Assembly (NCBI RefSeq): GCF_937910895.1
Contig: NZ_CALEMI010000142.1
Span: forward strand, 1 to 38,979
Length of the DNA: 38,979 nt
Reading direction: 5' to 3'
Origin: an uncultured Dokdonia sp.
GTDB lineage: Bacteria > Bacteroidota > Bacteroidia > Flavobacteriales > Flavobacteriaceae
Position numbers and translations under genes: made by a program. The notes under the pieces are model-generated. The model saw only the letters and a program-made list of their open reading frames with translations, had not been told where the DNA came from and made no database searches. This document shows positions 24,109 through 32,149 of this stretch, in pieces (position 1 is the first letter of the stretch; each line of letters opens with the position of its first letter).

Positions 24109-27100
24109 TTAGTTTTCTTCATCTTTAGTACCTTCAATTTTTGGCAGATCATTTTTTTCCTCCTTTTCATCATCACTTTCTTTTTTTTCTTCTTCTTCCT
24201 TTTTCTTTACTGCTTTCTTGAAGAAAAGGGCATCTGTTAATTCACTGAATTTATTAAACTCTTGTGTAAAGATAAGTGCGATACCACTGGTAATGGTTTG
24301 TCCATCTATTACATTTTCAAATTCGTTTCTTCTAAATCCTTTTAAACGATATCTTCCATCTTCTGTGAGGATATATTCTAAACTTACATTTCCAATAAGT
24401 GGGGTGGCTTCTCCTGTGGAGCTGCTTCCTTGTAAATCTACTTCGCTACCTACGCGTACAATAAGCCTATCGTCAAATAGTTTCTTTTGTGCTGCAATAT
24501 CAAGTTGCGTTCGTTCTGTAGGGCTTTCACCCTGATAGTCGGTATAACTATCTAATCCAAAGTCGAGTTCTACGCCTGTATCTCCAAGAATTTTATCTGA
24601 AAATACATTCAGCTGATCAGAAAGGGCATCATTCAAATTATCTCTTGCTACGGTTACCGCGCCACCGCGACTTCCATCACTGCCAGGCTCAGGATAAAAA
24701 CGGTTGAGTACTAAGAGTGAGAATACTTGTTTGTTCAGTTCTGCTTCCTGCTGGTTGAGTTGTTGGATTCTTCCATATACCTGTCCGCCGATGGCTCCTT
24801 GCTCATCTTTAGGCATATCCAAATTAAAGGATATTTTTGGTTGTAATAATTCGCCATCAATATTTAGATACACGTAAAAGGGGAGGACTTGTCTAAATTT
24901 TCCTCGTATGGAAGGATCAGCACCAGAAGTCTGTGCAGCCATTAAAGCAGATGCCGAAGCTTCTACATCATAGAGTGCTTTTACATCAAGATCTGCATCA
25001 AATGGATCGCCAGACCAAGAGATACGGCTTCCTTTGACAATCTCAAATCTTCTGTTGACCAGATTATAAAGATTCATTTCATAATGACCGTCTACAACAT
25101 TATATACGCCCACAAGATTCATTCGTCCGTTAGGTCGCATGGTAAAATTAAAATCGCCCTCTCCAGAAACTTGGAAGTTATCTTCAGTTTCTTCATCGAT
25201 AATGATTTTTACTTTAGCGCCTTTTCCAACAGTAATTAGTGATGAAATATCAAATCCAGTAACGGTAGCTGCTGTCTGCTCTTCGGTATTGGTAAGGATA
25301 GCATCGGGATTCTCTCTGTTTACAAAAGTAACGACACCATCTTTTTCTTCTATGTTTACAGCAGCAGAAGGCATGATATACGTCACATCTGTGGTAGGAG
25401 TTACCGTGAGTTTAAGATCTAATTTTGGGATTTGTAAATCTCCAGTTAGTGTTGCATCCGCATTAAATGCGGCGGTTCCATAGAGGAAGTCGTTATCTTT
25501 TTCGGTGGCGTTTAGGATTTGAAAATTATTGGCTTTCACCGAAAGGTTAAACGATGGATTTATAAGATTTTTAGTCCCTACAGATCCAGAGAGGACTAAT
25601 TTATTTTTATTAGCATCAAGTATGGTAAATTTATTTAGGGAGAGTCCTTGATTGTCAATATTTAATTTCTCATTAGGCAATGTAAAAGGGGTATTAAATT
25701 TAGTCACTTCAAATCGTGCTTCTTTAAAATTGAGTTCGCCTTTATAGTTGGGCTCAGCAATAGGACCATCTATGGCAAATTTTCCTGTAAAAAATCCACT
25801 TGCATCACTCACTTCACCTAACGTAAAGCCTTCTAGCGCTTTCATATTAAACTGTGAAATGTCGAGATTTAAATCCAACAATGCGCCATCGTCTTTTGCA
25901 AGATAATCTCCAGTAAGATCTAATTGTACCTCACCGCCTTTAATTCCCATGTTAAAGTCATACTTAGCGTTACCCAATGCTTTTGCATCCATCGTCAATG
26001 TACCCAGCGGAACATCGAGCACTTGCAGTTTGTCAATGGTAAGGTCTGCGACCACGCCTACATCTGTAAAAGGATTTTCTATAATAAAATCGCCATTAAG
26101 ATTTCCATCTGCGAAGCGTTCTTCGGGATTCAGGTAATCTAGAATTTCTCTGAGTTTGAAGTTGGTGTAATCAATGGCAATATGGTCTTTCTCAATGGAA
26201 GGGAATTTATCAGTCACTGCTATAGACTGTCCATTTTTAGTGATTTTGAAGTCATTAAATTCCAGTTTATTTTCTGTATAGATTACCTCATTAGATGCAG
26301 GAATCGTCCAAGCATTTTTGTTGAGGATTAAATCTTCAGGAACTACTTTAAATTGTAACCGTTCTCTATTTCCTGTGATGCGTGATTGGACATGAACTAA
26401 TTTAACTTCATCATCGTAAGAAAGGAATTCAAGGTCTAGTTCGTTATTGACTTGAATACCTGTTAGGCTTGTTTTTTTAATGGAAAAAGGACCTGCATTT
26501 ATCTCATTAAATCCGAAATCAAAATTAAAGTCATCGCGATCTGTTGCTATAGAAAAGGCAAGACTATCTATTTCATTTCCTGCATAGTTGATATGAGGAG
26601 CGACTACATTCGCCTTGAGTTGCCTTGATTTTTCATTAAAATCTACGGCAATGGTAATGGTATCAATATCTTTAACATTTACTAAAAACACTTCATTCAG
26701 TAAAGGTGCCTGACTTATGGTTCCTTTCACTTTAATACGCACTGGTTTTGTAATAGAATCGGGGACTTCTGTATCTCGATAAAAATAGCTGAATACGTGA
26801 CGTTGTAGAGCATTTCCGAATGTTTGAGGGTCTGTGTTTGATTCTAACTGTAGATCTAGTATTTTATTTCTTATAGAGATAGACGTGGTATCTGTATGTA
26901 CATACGCAGCAGCATCAAAACTTCCTAATAGGTAGGTTTGATTATCATAGACAACAACGCCATCAATAATACTTCCATCGACTTCGTAGTTTTTTGCATT
27001 GCCTTTAAAATTTGCTTTCAGTTGTAAGCCTGTACGTACATCACGTTGCATGAGTCCTAAGGCTTGTAGGTCGGCACCAATAATATTCATATTGATATTT

Positions 27101-29169
27101 GCCTCAGGAGCAATTGAATCTGCCACCACAAAGGCTTCTAGATTCATATTAAGATTTTCATCTTTATAAGTAGACTTTACTGTTCCTTTCCCGTTTTTGA
27201 TCGCACCATTGATTTCAAGATCTTTGATCGCATACTCATTTAGTTGAAAACTTGAAATTGTTGCTGTAAGATCAGCGTCTAGGGTATTGATTTTGGTACC
27301 ACTTCCTTTCCCGTTAATAGTCAAACTGATAGGACCTAGTTTTTCATTTTGCAACAATTTATCTAGACGGTATTCTTGTATGTTGATATTAGCATTAAAA
27401 GCAAGTTCTTTCTTGTTCTCAAACATCCCTTTTACAGAGGCAATTCCTTGCGAAGTGGTCACTTTTATATCTGTACTTATCGCATCTACCGTTCCTTCTA
27501 AACGTCCTTTTAGTTGGATCTTTTCTGGAAGTCGGATACTAAGGTCTTCTTCTTTTACAAAGTTGATAAGATCTGTCCTCGTGGTTGATGCCTGTACAGT
27601 CGGGAAATCAAATTGCAAATTGTCTGGATCTGTCGCATTTTTTACGACTCCATTGGACATCACAATTTCTGTAGACGCACCCCATTGGATGTCTGCGTTT
27701 GAAATTTGTATAGAAGATAAAACGCCTTGTGCTTTTAACGATCCTGAAATGAGTTTTTCACTAACAGCAACTAGATATTCATTTTCTTTAAGCGATGGTT
27801 GAAATTGAAAGATTTCTTTTGCATCCAACTGAAAAGTAGGAAAATTCAAGGCTATGGTACCAGATTCTGGTGCGTTGATAAAGCTAGATAAAGAATTGTA
27901 ATCTAACTGAAACCGTCCTTGTAAGCTATTGTTATTAAGGGCTAAGGCGATATCTTCTGCAATAAGTCTACGATCTGTTATTTCAAAACGAGTCGTGAAG
28001 TTTTTGAGTTGGATGCCAGAGGCTTCGTTAAAACGTAATGTTTTGATATCTGTACCTGCAGATGTATCTTTTAGGTATAAATTGGTTCCTTGGTATGAAA
28101 GGTCATTAAGAAAAATAGCATTCGGATTAAAAACACCCTTCTCAGGAACAGCATTACCAACCTGATATGATATATTATTTCGCGAAAGCGAAATCTTTCC
28201 AACTTCAATATCAAACGCTGGCCATTCAAATTCTTGTGGACTGTTTGTAGTTGTTGCAGCTTGCACATCAGAATTCATGTTGATACCAATCTCAGAATTC
28301 GCTAACTCTACGGTAGTAATATCAATGGTATTAGTTTGAAGATCAATTAGCGGGATTTCAGTGAATAGGGAATCGATATCTAGTGTTGCTTCCAAGCCCA
28401 TAGCTACATCGGTATAATCTGCCACTACATTTTGTAGGGTAATCTCATCCAAAACCAGTTTTGGTAAGGGAACTTCCTCATCAGAAGGAGGAATAGGGCT
28501 TTGATGATAATTTATTCGAGCGTCTTTCAATACGGTTTTTGAGACGTTAAACGCCATTTCTTCCAAATCAAAAGTATCCACTTCGAGTAGCATCGATCCT
28601 ATCACAAACTTGCTATCAATTCCTGTAACATCATCTACATAATCGATATCAAAGTCTTTAAATGAAAGATCTCCGAGTGTAATTTCGGGGATAGGCGCAG
28701 GCTCATTTGTGACACTTTCTTCCGTAGGTGCTGCCAATGCATCGATCAAAAACTGAAAATTAAAACCTTGTGTGGTATCTTTTCTGGAAACTGTCGCTCT
28801 TACGCCTTCCCAGTCTAGGGAAGAGATACCAATACCATCACCTTTAATAAGTGGCCAAATCGCGACACCTGCTTCTAATGATTTTGAATAGACGAGTGTA
28901 TCGCCTTTGAGATCTTCCAGGTAAAGTCCTTCTAGCATCAAATTACCGTCAAACGTAAGGAAAAAGCGCTCAATATCGACACGTGTATTTGTTTTGTCTG
29001 AGATATATGAAGTGACTTTATTGACAATGATATTCTGCCCCCATGGGCTTCGTACAAAAAGAACTAAGGAAATGCATACTATGAGTAGCACAAGAAGTGA
29101 TTTGCCTACAAAACGAAGTATTTTAAAACGCTTTTTCTTTTTTACTTTGTCTTTACTAGCTTCTTTCAC
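24109..29169 (-). CDS. tamB: TamB-domain (DUF490) translocation and assembly protein
   Basis: A 1686-residue AsmA/TamB-type protein. A Lys-rich cytoplasmic N-terminus precedes one TM anchor (about 20-40). The rest is periplasmic beta-rich sequence forming a long groove, and the last 450 residues carry the TamB domain (NLVGVYNVVDGHYEMNLYN, GDPFDADLDVKALYDVEA, LLVLNRFYPEPG). The C-terminus ends in a charged low-complexity tail (KKKEEEEKKESDDEKEEKND). It spans the periplasm and contacts TamL, whose gene follows 15 bp later, and probably moves phospholipid to the outer membrane. A TTTCGCGAAAGCG palindrome is in frame near residue 328 (SLSRNN). Confidence 0.92.
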   Translation of the reverse strand: MKEASKDKVKKKKRFKILRFVGKSLLVLLIVCISLVLFVRSPWGQNIIVNKVTSYISDKTNTRVDIERFFLTFDGNLMLEGLYLEDLKGDTLVYSKSLEAGVAIWPLIKGDGIGISSLDWEGVRATVSRKDTTQGFNFQFLIDALAAPTEESVTNEPAPIPEITLGDLSFKDFDIDYVDDVTGIDSKFVIGSMLLEVDTFDLEEMAFNVSKTVLKDARINYHQSPIPPSDEEVPLPKLVLDEITLQNVVADYTDVAMGLEATLDIDSLFTEIPLIDLQTNTIDITTVELANSEIGINMNSDVQAATTTNSPQEFEWPAFDIEVGKISLSRNNISYQVGNAVPEKGVFNPNAIFLNDLSYQGTNLYLKDTSAGTDIKTLRFNEASGIQLKNFTTRFEITDRRLIAEDIALALNNNSLQGRFQLDYNSLSSFINAPESGTIALNFPTFQLDAKEIFQFQPSLKENEYLVAVSEKLISGSLKAQGVLSSIQISNADIQWGASTEIVMSNGVVKNATDPDNLQFDFPTVQASTTRTDLINFVKEEDLSIRLPEKIQLKGRLEGTVDAISTDIKVTTSQGIASVKGMFENKKELAFNANINIQEYRLDKLLQNEKLGPISLTINGKGSGTKINTLDADLTATISSFQLNEYAIKDLEINGAIKNGKGTVKSTYKDENLNMNLEAFVVADSIAPEANINMNIIGADLQALGLMQRDVRTGLQLKANFKGNAKNYEVDGSIIDGVVVYDNQTYLLGSFDAAAYVHTDTTSISIRNKILDLQLESNTDPQTFGNALQRHVFSYFYRDTEVPDSITKPVRIKVKGTISQAPLLNEVFLVNVKDIDTITIAVDFNEKSRQLKANVVAPHINYAGNEIDSLAFSIATDRDDFNFDFGFNEINAGPFSIKKTSLTGIQVNNELDLEFLSYDDEVKLVHVQSRITGNRERLQFKVVPEDLILNKNAWTIPASNEVIYTENKLEFNDFKITKNGQSIAVTDKFPSIEKDHIAIDYTNFKLREILDYLNPEERFADGNLNGDFIIENPFTDVGVVADLTIDKLQVLDVPLGTLTMDAKALGNAKYDFNMGIKGGEVQLDLTGDYLAKDDGALLDLNLDISQFNMKALEGFTLGEVSDASGFFTGKFAIDGPIAEPNYKGELNFKEARFEVTKFNTPFTLPNEKLNIDNQGLSLNKFTILDANKNKLVLSGSVGTKNLINPSFNLSVKANNFQILNATEKDNDFLYGTAAFNADATLTGDLQIPKLDLKLTVTPTTDVTYIMPSAAVNIEEKDGVVTFVNRENPDAILTNTEEQTAATVTGFDISSLITVGKGAKVKIIIDEETEDNFQVSGEGDFNFTMRPNGRMNLVGVYNVVDGHYEMNLYNLVNRRFEIVKGSRISWSGDPFDADLDVKALYDVEASASALMAAQTSGADPSIRGKFRQVLPFYVYLNIDGELLQPKISFNLDMPKDEQGAIGGQVYGRIQQLNQQEAELNKQVFSLLVLNRFYPEPGSDGSRGGAVTVARDNLNDALSDQLNVFSDKILGDTGVELDFGLDSYTDYQGESPTERTQLDIAAQKKLFDDRLIVRVGSEVDLQGSSSTGEATPLIGNVSLEYILTEDGRYRLKGFRRNEFENVIDGQTITSGIALIFTQEFNKFSELTDALFFKKAVKKKEEEEKKESDDEKEEKNDLPKIEGTKDEEN
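28178..28193. repeat. TTTCGCGAAA-core palindrome, copy 10 (in tamB)
   Basis: TTTCGCGAAAGCGAAA, encoding ISLSRNN on the minus strand; same reading frame as copy 2. Confidence 0.8.
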
Positions 29170-29193
29170 AAGGGGTCCTTATAGGAAGTTTTA

Positions 29194-29281
29194 CTCGATA
29201 ATCGAGATTTAAATGCTCCGAGGCTTGCCTCGAAATTAAATGGTTCGTTTCTTAAAATGCCTCCGTGGGCTTGCCCCGAGG
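29194..29281. repeat. Cluster of GC-rich palindromes upstream of tamB
   Basis: CTCGATAATCGAG (29194-29206), CGAGGCTTGCCTCG (29219-29232, 6-bp stem with TT loop) and CCTCCGTGGGCTTGCCCC with GAGG (29260-29281, nested GGGC-TT-GCCC stem). The last two share the pattern ATGC(C)TCCG...CTTGCC...CGAGG and look like two divergent copies of one element. Confidence 0.7.
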
Positions 29282-29496
29282 TAGTTTACTGATCTCTTAT
29301 CTAAGGTGTATTTTACAATAGATTTATAAACGGTAAATGTATAACATTGTTGTAAAAAGTACTTACTTATGGTCTTAGTAATTTTGACGTATTAGCATTA
29401 AAATGTGATGCGATTGCGCACGTTTTACTTTTTAAACGATATAATTAGGTGGATGGGCGGATGAGTTTAAAAGTTTATGGGTTTAAATCTTTCATA

Positions 29497-29510
29497 GACA
29501 GTATCCAAAA
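29497..29510. repeat. GACAGTATCCAAAA motif, copy 2
   Basis: Lies just after GATGAGTTTAAAAGTTTATG (from 29459). See copy 1 at 18022. Confidence 0.7.
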
Positions 29511-29677
29511 TTTTGTGTAAATAGAATTTCAGCGGGTTTATTTTTTAGACTTTAACCCTTTTTTTTAATATAGTTAAGTATTAACCTGTAGTTGCTAATC
29601 GGCTGTGTTCACTTCTTTTTTGCTTTTATTAATACTAGATATACTAATTTATTGCAACAACCTTAGAGGTTTATAGA

Positions 29678-30322
29678 TTAACATTTTTTGTACTTATCAT
29701 TAAGCCCTTTACCTTCTAATATCATGGGGATGCATTTTTCAAGTCTTCGTAATCGCGTGGCTTCTTGTTTGGCACCCCCTATGTGTTCTGTGTATTCTCT
29801 TTGTTTGGACGGGGATAAGGCTTCAAATGCGGTTTTTAATGATTGCGCTTTCGTACTTCGGCTATGCTCAGTATAAACTTCTTCGTTATTATATGACTTG
29901 AAAGCAGACTCCAACTCGACGGGAATAATTGTTTTCTTTTTGCTGCGATTGGGTTTGATCTCCTTTCTGTCTTTTGCATTTTGAATAGCTTCTAGGAGAT
30001 ATTCTTTTAAAATGGTTGGATCAATCTCTTCTAGAGATTCATAATGTAAAGACCGCATCGCCTTTGTTTTTCCATCTTGGGCATTGCGTAAAAGATTCTT
30101 TTTATCTTCTAAAAATACGCCTTGAAAAAACCAAACCCCAAAATGATTTTTAAAATTTGCAATGCCCACCACATTACGCCCGTTAATGGTGTAACAAGGT
30201 AAACTCCATTTCCAGTCTTCTTGAAGTTCTGTATCTTTAATAACAGTACGCAATTGCTGAAGACCCTTTTGCCAAGGGGATGATTTTGTAAAATAGTGTT
30301 CTATTTTTTCAAGCGTATTCAT
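29678..30322 (-). CDS. YdeI/OmpD-associated-like protein (DUF1801 plus OmdA)
   Basis: A 214-residue cytoplasmic protein. Residues 1-110 are a DUF1801-type domain (WKWSLPCYTINGRNVVGIANFKNHFGVWFFQG). The C-terminal part (LESAFKSYNN ... AFEALSPSKQREYTEHIGGAKQEATRLRRLEKCIPMILEGKGLNDKYKK) is the OmdA/YdeI domain. The linker near 148-159 (VYTEHSRSTKAQ) comes from a REP-like insertion. YdeI family members are linked to resistance to antimicrobial peptides in Salmonella, but their mechanism is unclear. It begins only 1 bp after the DUF1028 gene ends, so the two may be cotranscribed. Confidence 0.82.
   Translation of the reverse strand: MNTLEKIEHYFTKSSPWQKGLQQLRTVIKDTELQEDWKWSLPCYTINGRNVVGIANFKNHFGVWFFQGVFLEDKKNLLRNAQDGKTKAMRSLHYESLEEIDPTILKEYLLEAIQNAKDRKEIKPNRSKKKTIIPVELESAFKSYNNEEVYTEHSRSTKAQSLKTAFEALSPSKQREYTEHIGGAKQEATRLRRLEKCIPMILEGKGLNDKYKKC
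29846..29881. repeat. REP-like insertion inside the YdeI-like gene, in frame
   Basis: CGTACTTCGGCTATGCTCAG is a form of the common bacterial TTCGRCTMYGCTCAGTA repeat. It sits exactly at the junction of the two domains, encoding EHSRST. Confidence 0.6.
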
Positions 30323-30323
30323 G

Positions 30324-31334
30324 TTACTGTTTAATAATCTTTACTGTGTGTATTTCTTTTTTACCAGTAATGCGCACAAAATAAACCCCTTTTTTGAAAG
30401 AACTGCTATCTATTAATTCTCCACTGTCTAAGCCCGTAAATTGCGTTTGTAGATATACTCGTTTTCCACTCACATCAAACACTTCTAAAGTAGAGATAAA
30501 TGTAGATGGTGGTAAGACTACCTGAAACTGGTTTGAGACGGGATTTGGAAAGATACGTACTGTATCTTCAAGGGTATTGTCTTGTAACGAGAGCACATTA
30601 TCATACAGGACTTGAAGTGCATCTATAGGCTCTTCACCAAAAGGCACTTCTTCTATATTTAATCGCAATGTTGGGCTTCCAGGTGCATCTGTCGCTTGAT
30701 AAACCACAAGGTAGGCAGAGGTAGAAGAAGTACCTCTATCTAGGCATCTCATATCAGCTCCTGCAAAATTGGCGCCTTGCATGGCTGCCATCAGTTTATC
30801 GGCAAGACTTCCTTCGGTCGTATTAAAGTTGTTTTCCATATTGGTTAATACGGTTTCATTAAGCAAAATATTACCTTGCACACTGTAGGTAGCACCTTGG
30901 ATATCATCTTTAAAATCGTCTGCGAGGTTTCCTGTAAAACCTGCGGTTCTAGGGTTTCCTTCTGGGTCAAAATCGGCGATACCGTATTGTCTAAAGGCTG
31001 GATTAAAGTTTTGAGAACCACAGTTATCATTATTGATTAAAAAATCAATGATTTCATCTGGTGAGAGTCCGGCTTCCATTTGCTCAATGGCACTCGCAAG
31101 GTTTGAATTAGGAATACACACATAGGCTTGGGAGTTCACACCGCCACGTCCTGGGATGATGTCAGTAATAATATCGATAAGACCGCCAAAAGCGCCTATA
31201 CCATCCACACAAGAAGCTCCTGCAGAGCCAACTTCACCAGTAGCGGGATCTACAGCGATAATAGAAAAGGTGTCTTGCGCGTAAAGACTAAGACTGAAGA
31301 GCAAAGCGAGAAGTAAGGTGTAGTTTTTTTTCAT
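30324..31334 (-). CDS. Secreted DUF1028 protein with type IX secretion sorting domain
   Basis: A 336-residue exported protein. The start at 31334 is chosen because it begins a proper signal peptide (MKKNYTLLLALLFSLSLYAQ); an earlier in-frame ATG at 31397 adds 21 polar residues. The DUF1028 domain (about 21-230) has TFSIIAVDPATGEVGSAGASC, IIPGRGGVNSQAYV and the Asp-rich GADMRCLD loop; the family is thought to be Ntn-hydrolase-like but no activity is established. The last 75 residues are a T9SS type A sorting domain (IFPNPVSNQFQV ... GVYFVRITGKKEIHTVKIIKQ). The protein is therefore secreted across the outer membrane by the PorSS machinery. Confidence 0.9.
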   Translation of the reverse strand: MKKNYTLLLALLFSLSLYAQDTFSIIAVDPATGEVGSAGASCVDGIGAFGGLIDIITDIIPGRGGVNSQAYVCIPNSNLASAIEQMEAGLSPDEIIDFLINNDNCGSQNFNPAFRQYGIADFDPEGNPRTAGFTGNLADDFKDDIQGATYSVQGNILLNETVLTNMENNFNTTEGSLADKLMAAMQGANFAGADMRCLDRGTSSTSAYLVVYQATDAPGSPTLRLNIEEVPFGEEPIDALQVLYDNVLSLQDNTLEDTVRIFPNPVSNQFQVVLPPSTFISTLEVFDVSGKRVYLQTQFTGLDSGELIDSSSFKKGVYFVRITGKKEIHTVKIIKQ

Positions 31335-31475
31335 GGTATTTTTTAAAGTTAAAGTTAAGGAATTCTTAGGAATGTCTTCGGTTTTTTGTGAATACATCTT
31401 GGTTGCTAAGCTTACAGCAAGGTTTGGTAGGGAACATACAACTGGGTATTAAAAAATGACGGTTGGGTAGGTTAT

Positions 31476-31489
31476 GCTTTCGCGAAAGC
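31476..31489. repeat. TTTCGCGAAA-core palindrome, copy 11 (between divergent genes)
   Basis: GCTTTCGCGAAAGC, 47 bp before the DUF7010 start codon, in the gap between the divergent DUF1028 and DUF7010 genes. Confidence 0.85.
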
Positions 31490-31536
31490 GTAATTAACCA
31501 CACTTTTGTCTTGTCAACATCAAACAACGATATATT

Positions 31537-32112
31537 ATGATTTCTAAAACGCAATTAAACGAAGCTCGATTAGATCTGGCATACAGAGCAAAACAAGGGA
31601 TTGATTTTATTACCGCTGCTACTATTATTTGGATATTGATTACAATTATTTGGAGTACAAATTTTGATCTCTCTATTAAAAATACAGCAACACTGGCGGT
31701 AAGCGGAATGATGATGCCACTAGCTTTATTGTTTTCAAAAGTGTATAAGTCGCAATGGAAGATAAAGGAGAATCCTTTGCATCCATTAGGGTTATTGCTC
31801 AACATCGCACAGCTATTCTATTTTCCTATTCTTGTGTTGGTGATCAAGTTGATACCAGACTATTTTGTACCTGTTTATATGATCATTACGGGGGCTCATT
31901 TCTTTCCGTATGCGTGGTTTTACAAACAACCAATATACGCCATCATGGCAGGAATCATCTCGGTTGGAGCGGTTATCTTAAGCTTTACGGTAGTGACGTC
32001 ATCACCTATGATGGTACCACTCGCCATGGCGATTACTTTAGCGATTCTTATCGTTGTATTGTCTATTTCTAATAAACGACTGGCACAGACTTCACAGTAT
32101 CAAGTCGTCTAA
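31537..32112 (+). CDS. DUF7010 family membrane protein
   Basis: A 191-residue inner membrane protein with about six TM helices (24-42, 52-70, 85-105, 112-128, 134-152, 160-178). The blocks RQKQG-like AYRAKQGIDFITAATIIWILITIIW, NPLHPLGLLLNIAQLFYFPI and MIITGAHFFPYAWFYKQPIY match my memory of the DUF7010 family. Function is unknown. It is 37 bp upstream of the TonB-dependent receptor on the same strand and may be cotranscribed with it. A near -7 box (CACTTTTG) is at 31500. Confidence 0.65.
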   Translation: MISKTQLNEARLDLAYRAKQGIDFITAATIIWILITIIWSTNFDLSIKNTATLAVSGMMMPLALLFSKVYKSQWKIKENPLHPLGLLLNIAQLFYFPILVLVIKLIPDYFVPVYMIITGAHFFPYAWFYKQPIYAIMAGIISVGAVILSFTVVTSSPMMVPLAMAITLAILIVVLSISNKRLAQTSQYQVV

Positions 32113-32149
32113 AAGAGTCATCATCCATCATCCATCAAAATCAATCATT

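Larger units (their letters stand above)
29170..29677. other. 508-bp gene-free region upstream of tamB with several repeats
   Basis: Near tamB it holds a CTCGATAATCGAG palindrome and two related GC-rich stem-loops (29194-29281). Further away are a GGATGAGTTTAAAAGTTTATGG-like tract and the second GACAGTATCCAAAA. No coding region with support and no clear -7 box for tamB was found. Confidence 0.6.

Noticed and set aside
27287-27802. A 171-residue plus-strand open frame within tamB
   Set aside because: It is opposite a continuous conserved reading frame and has no motif or start context of its own.
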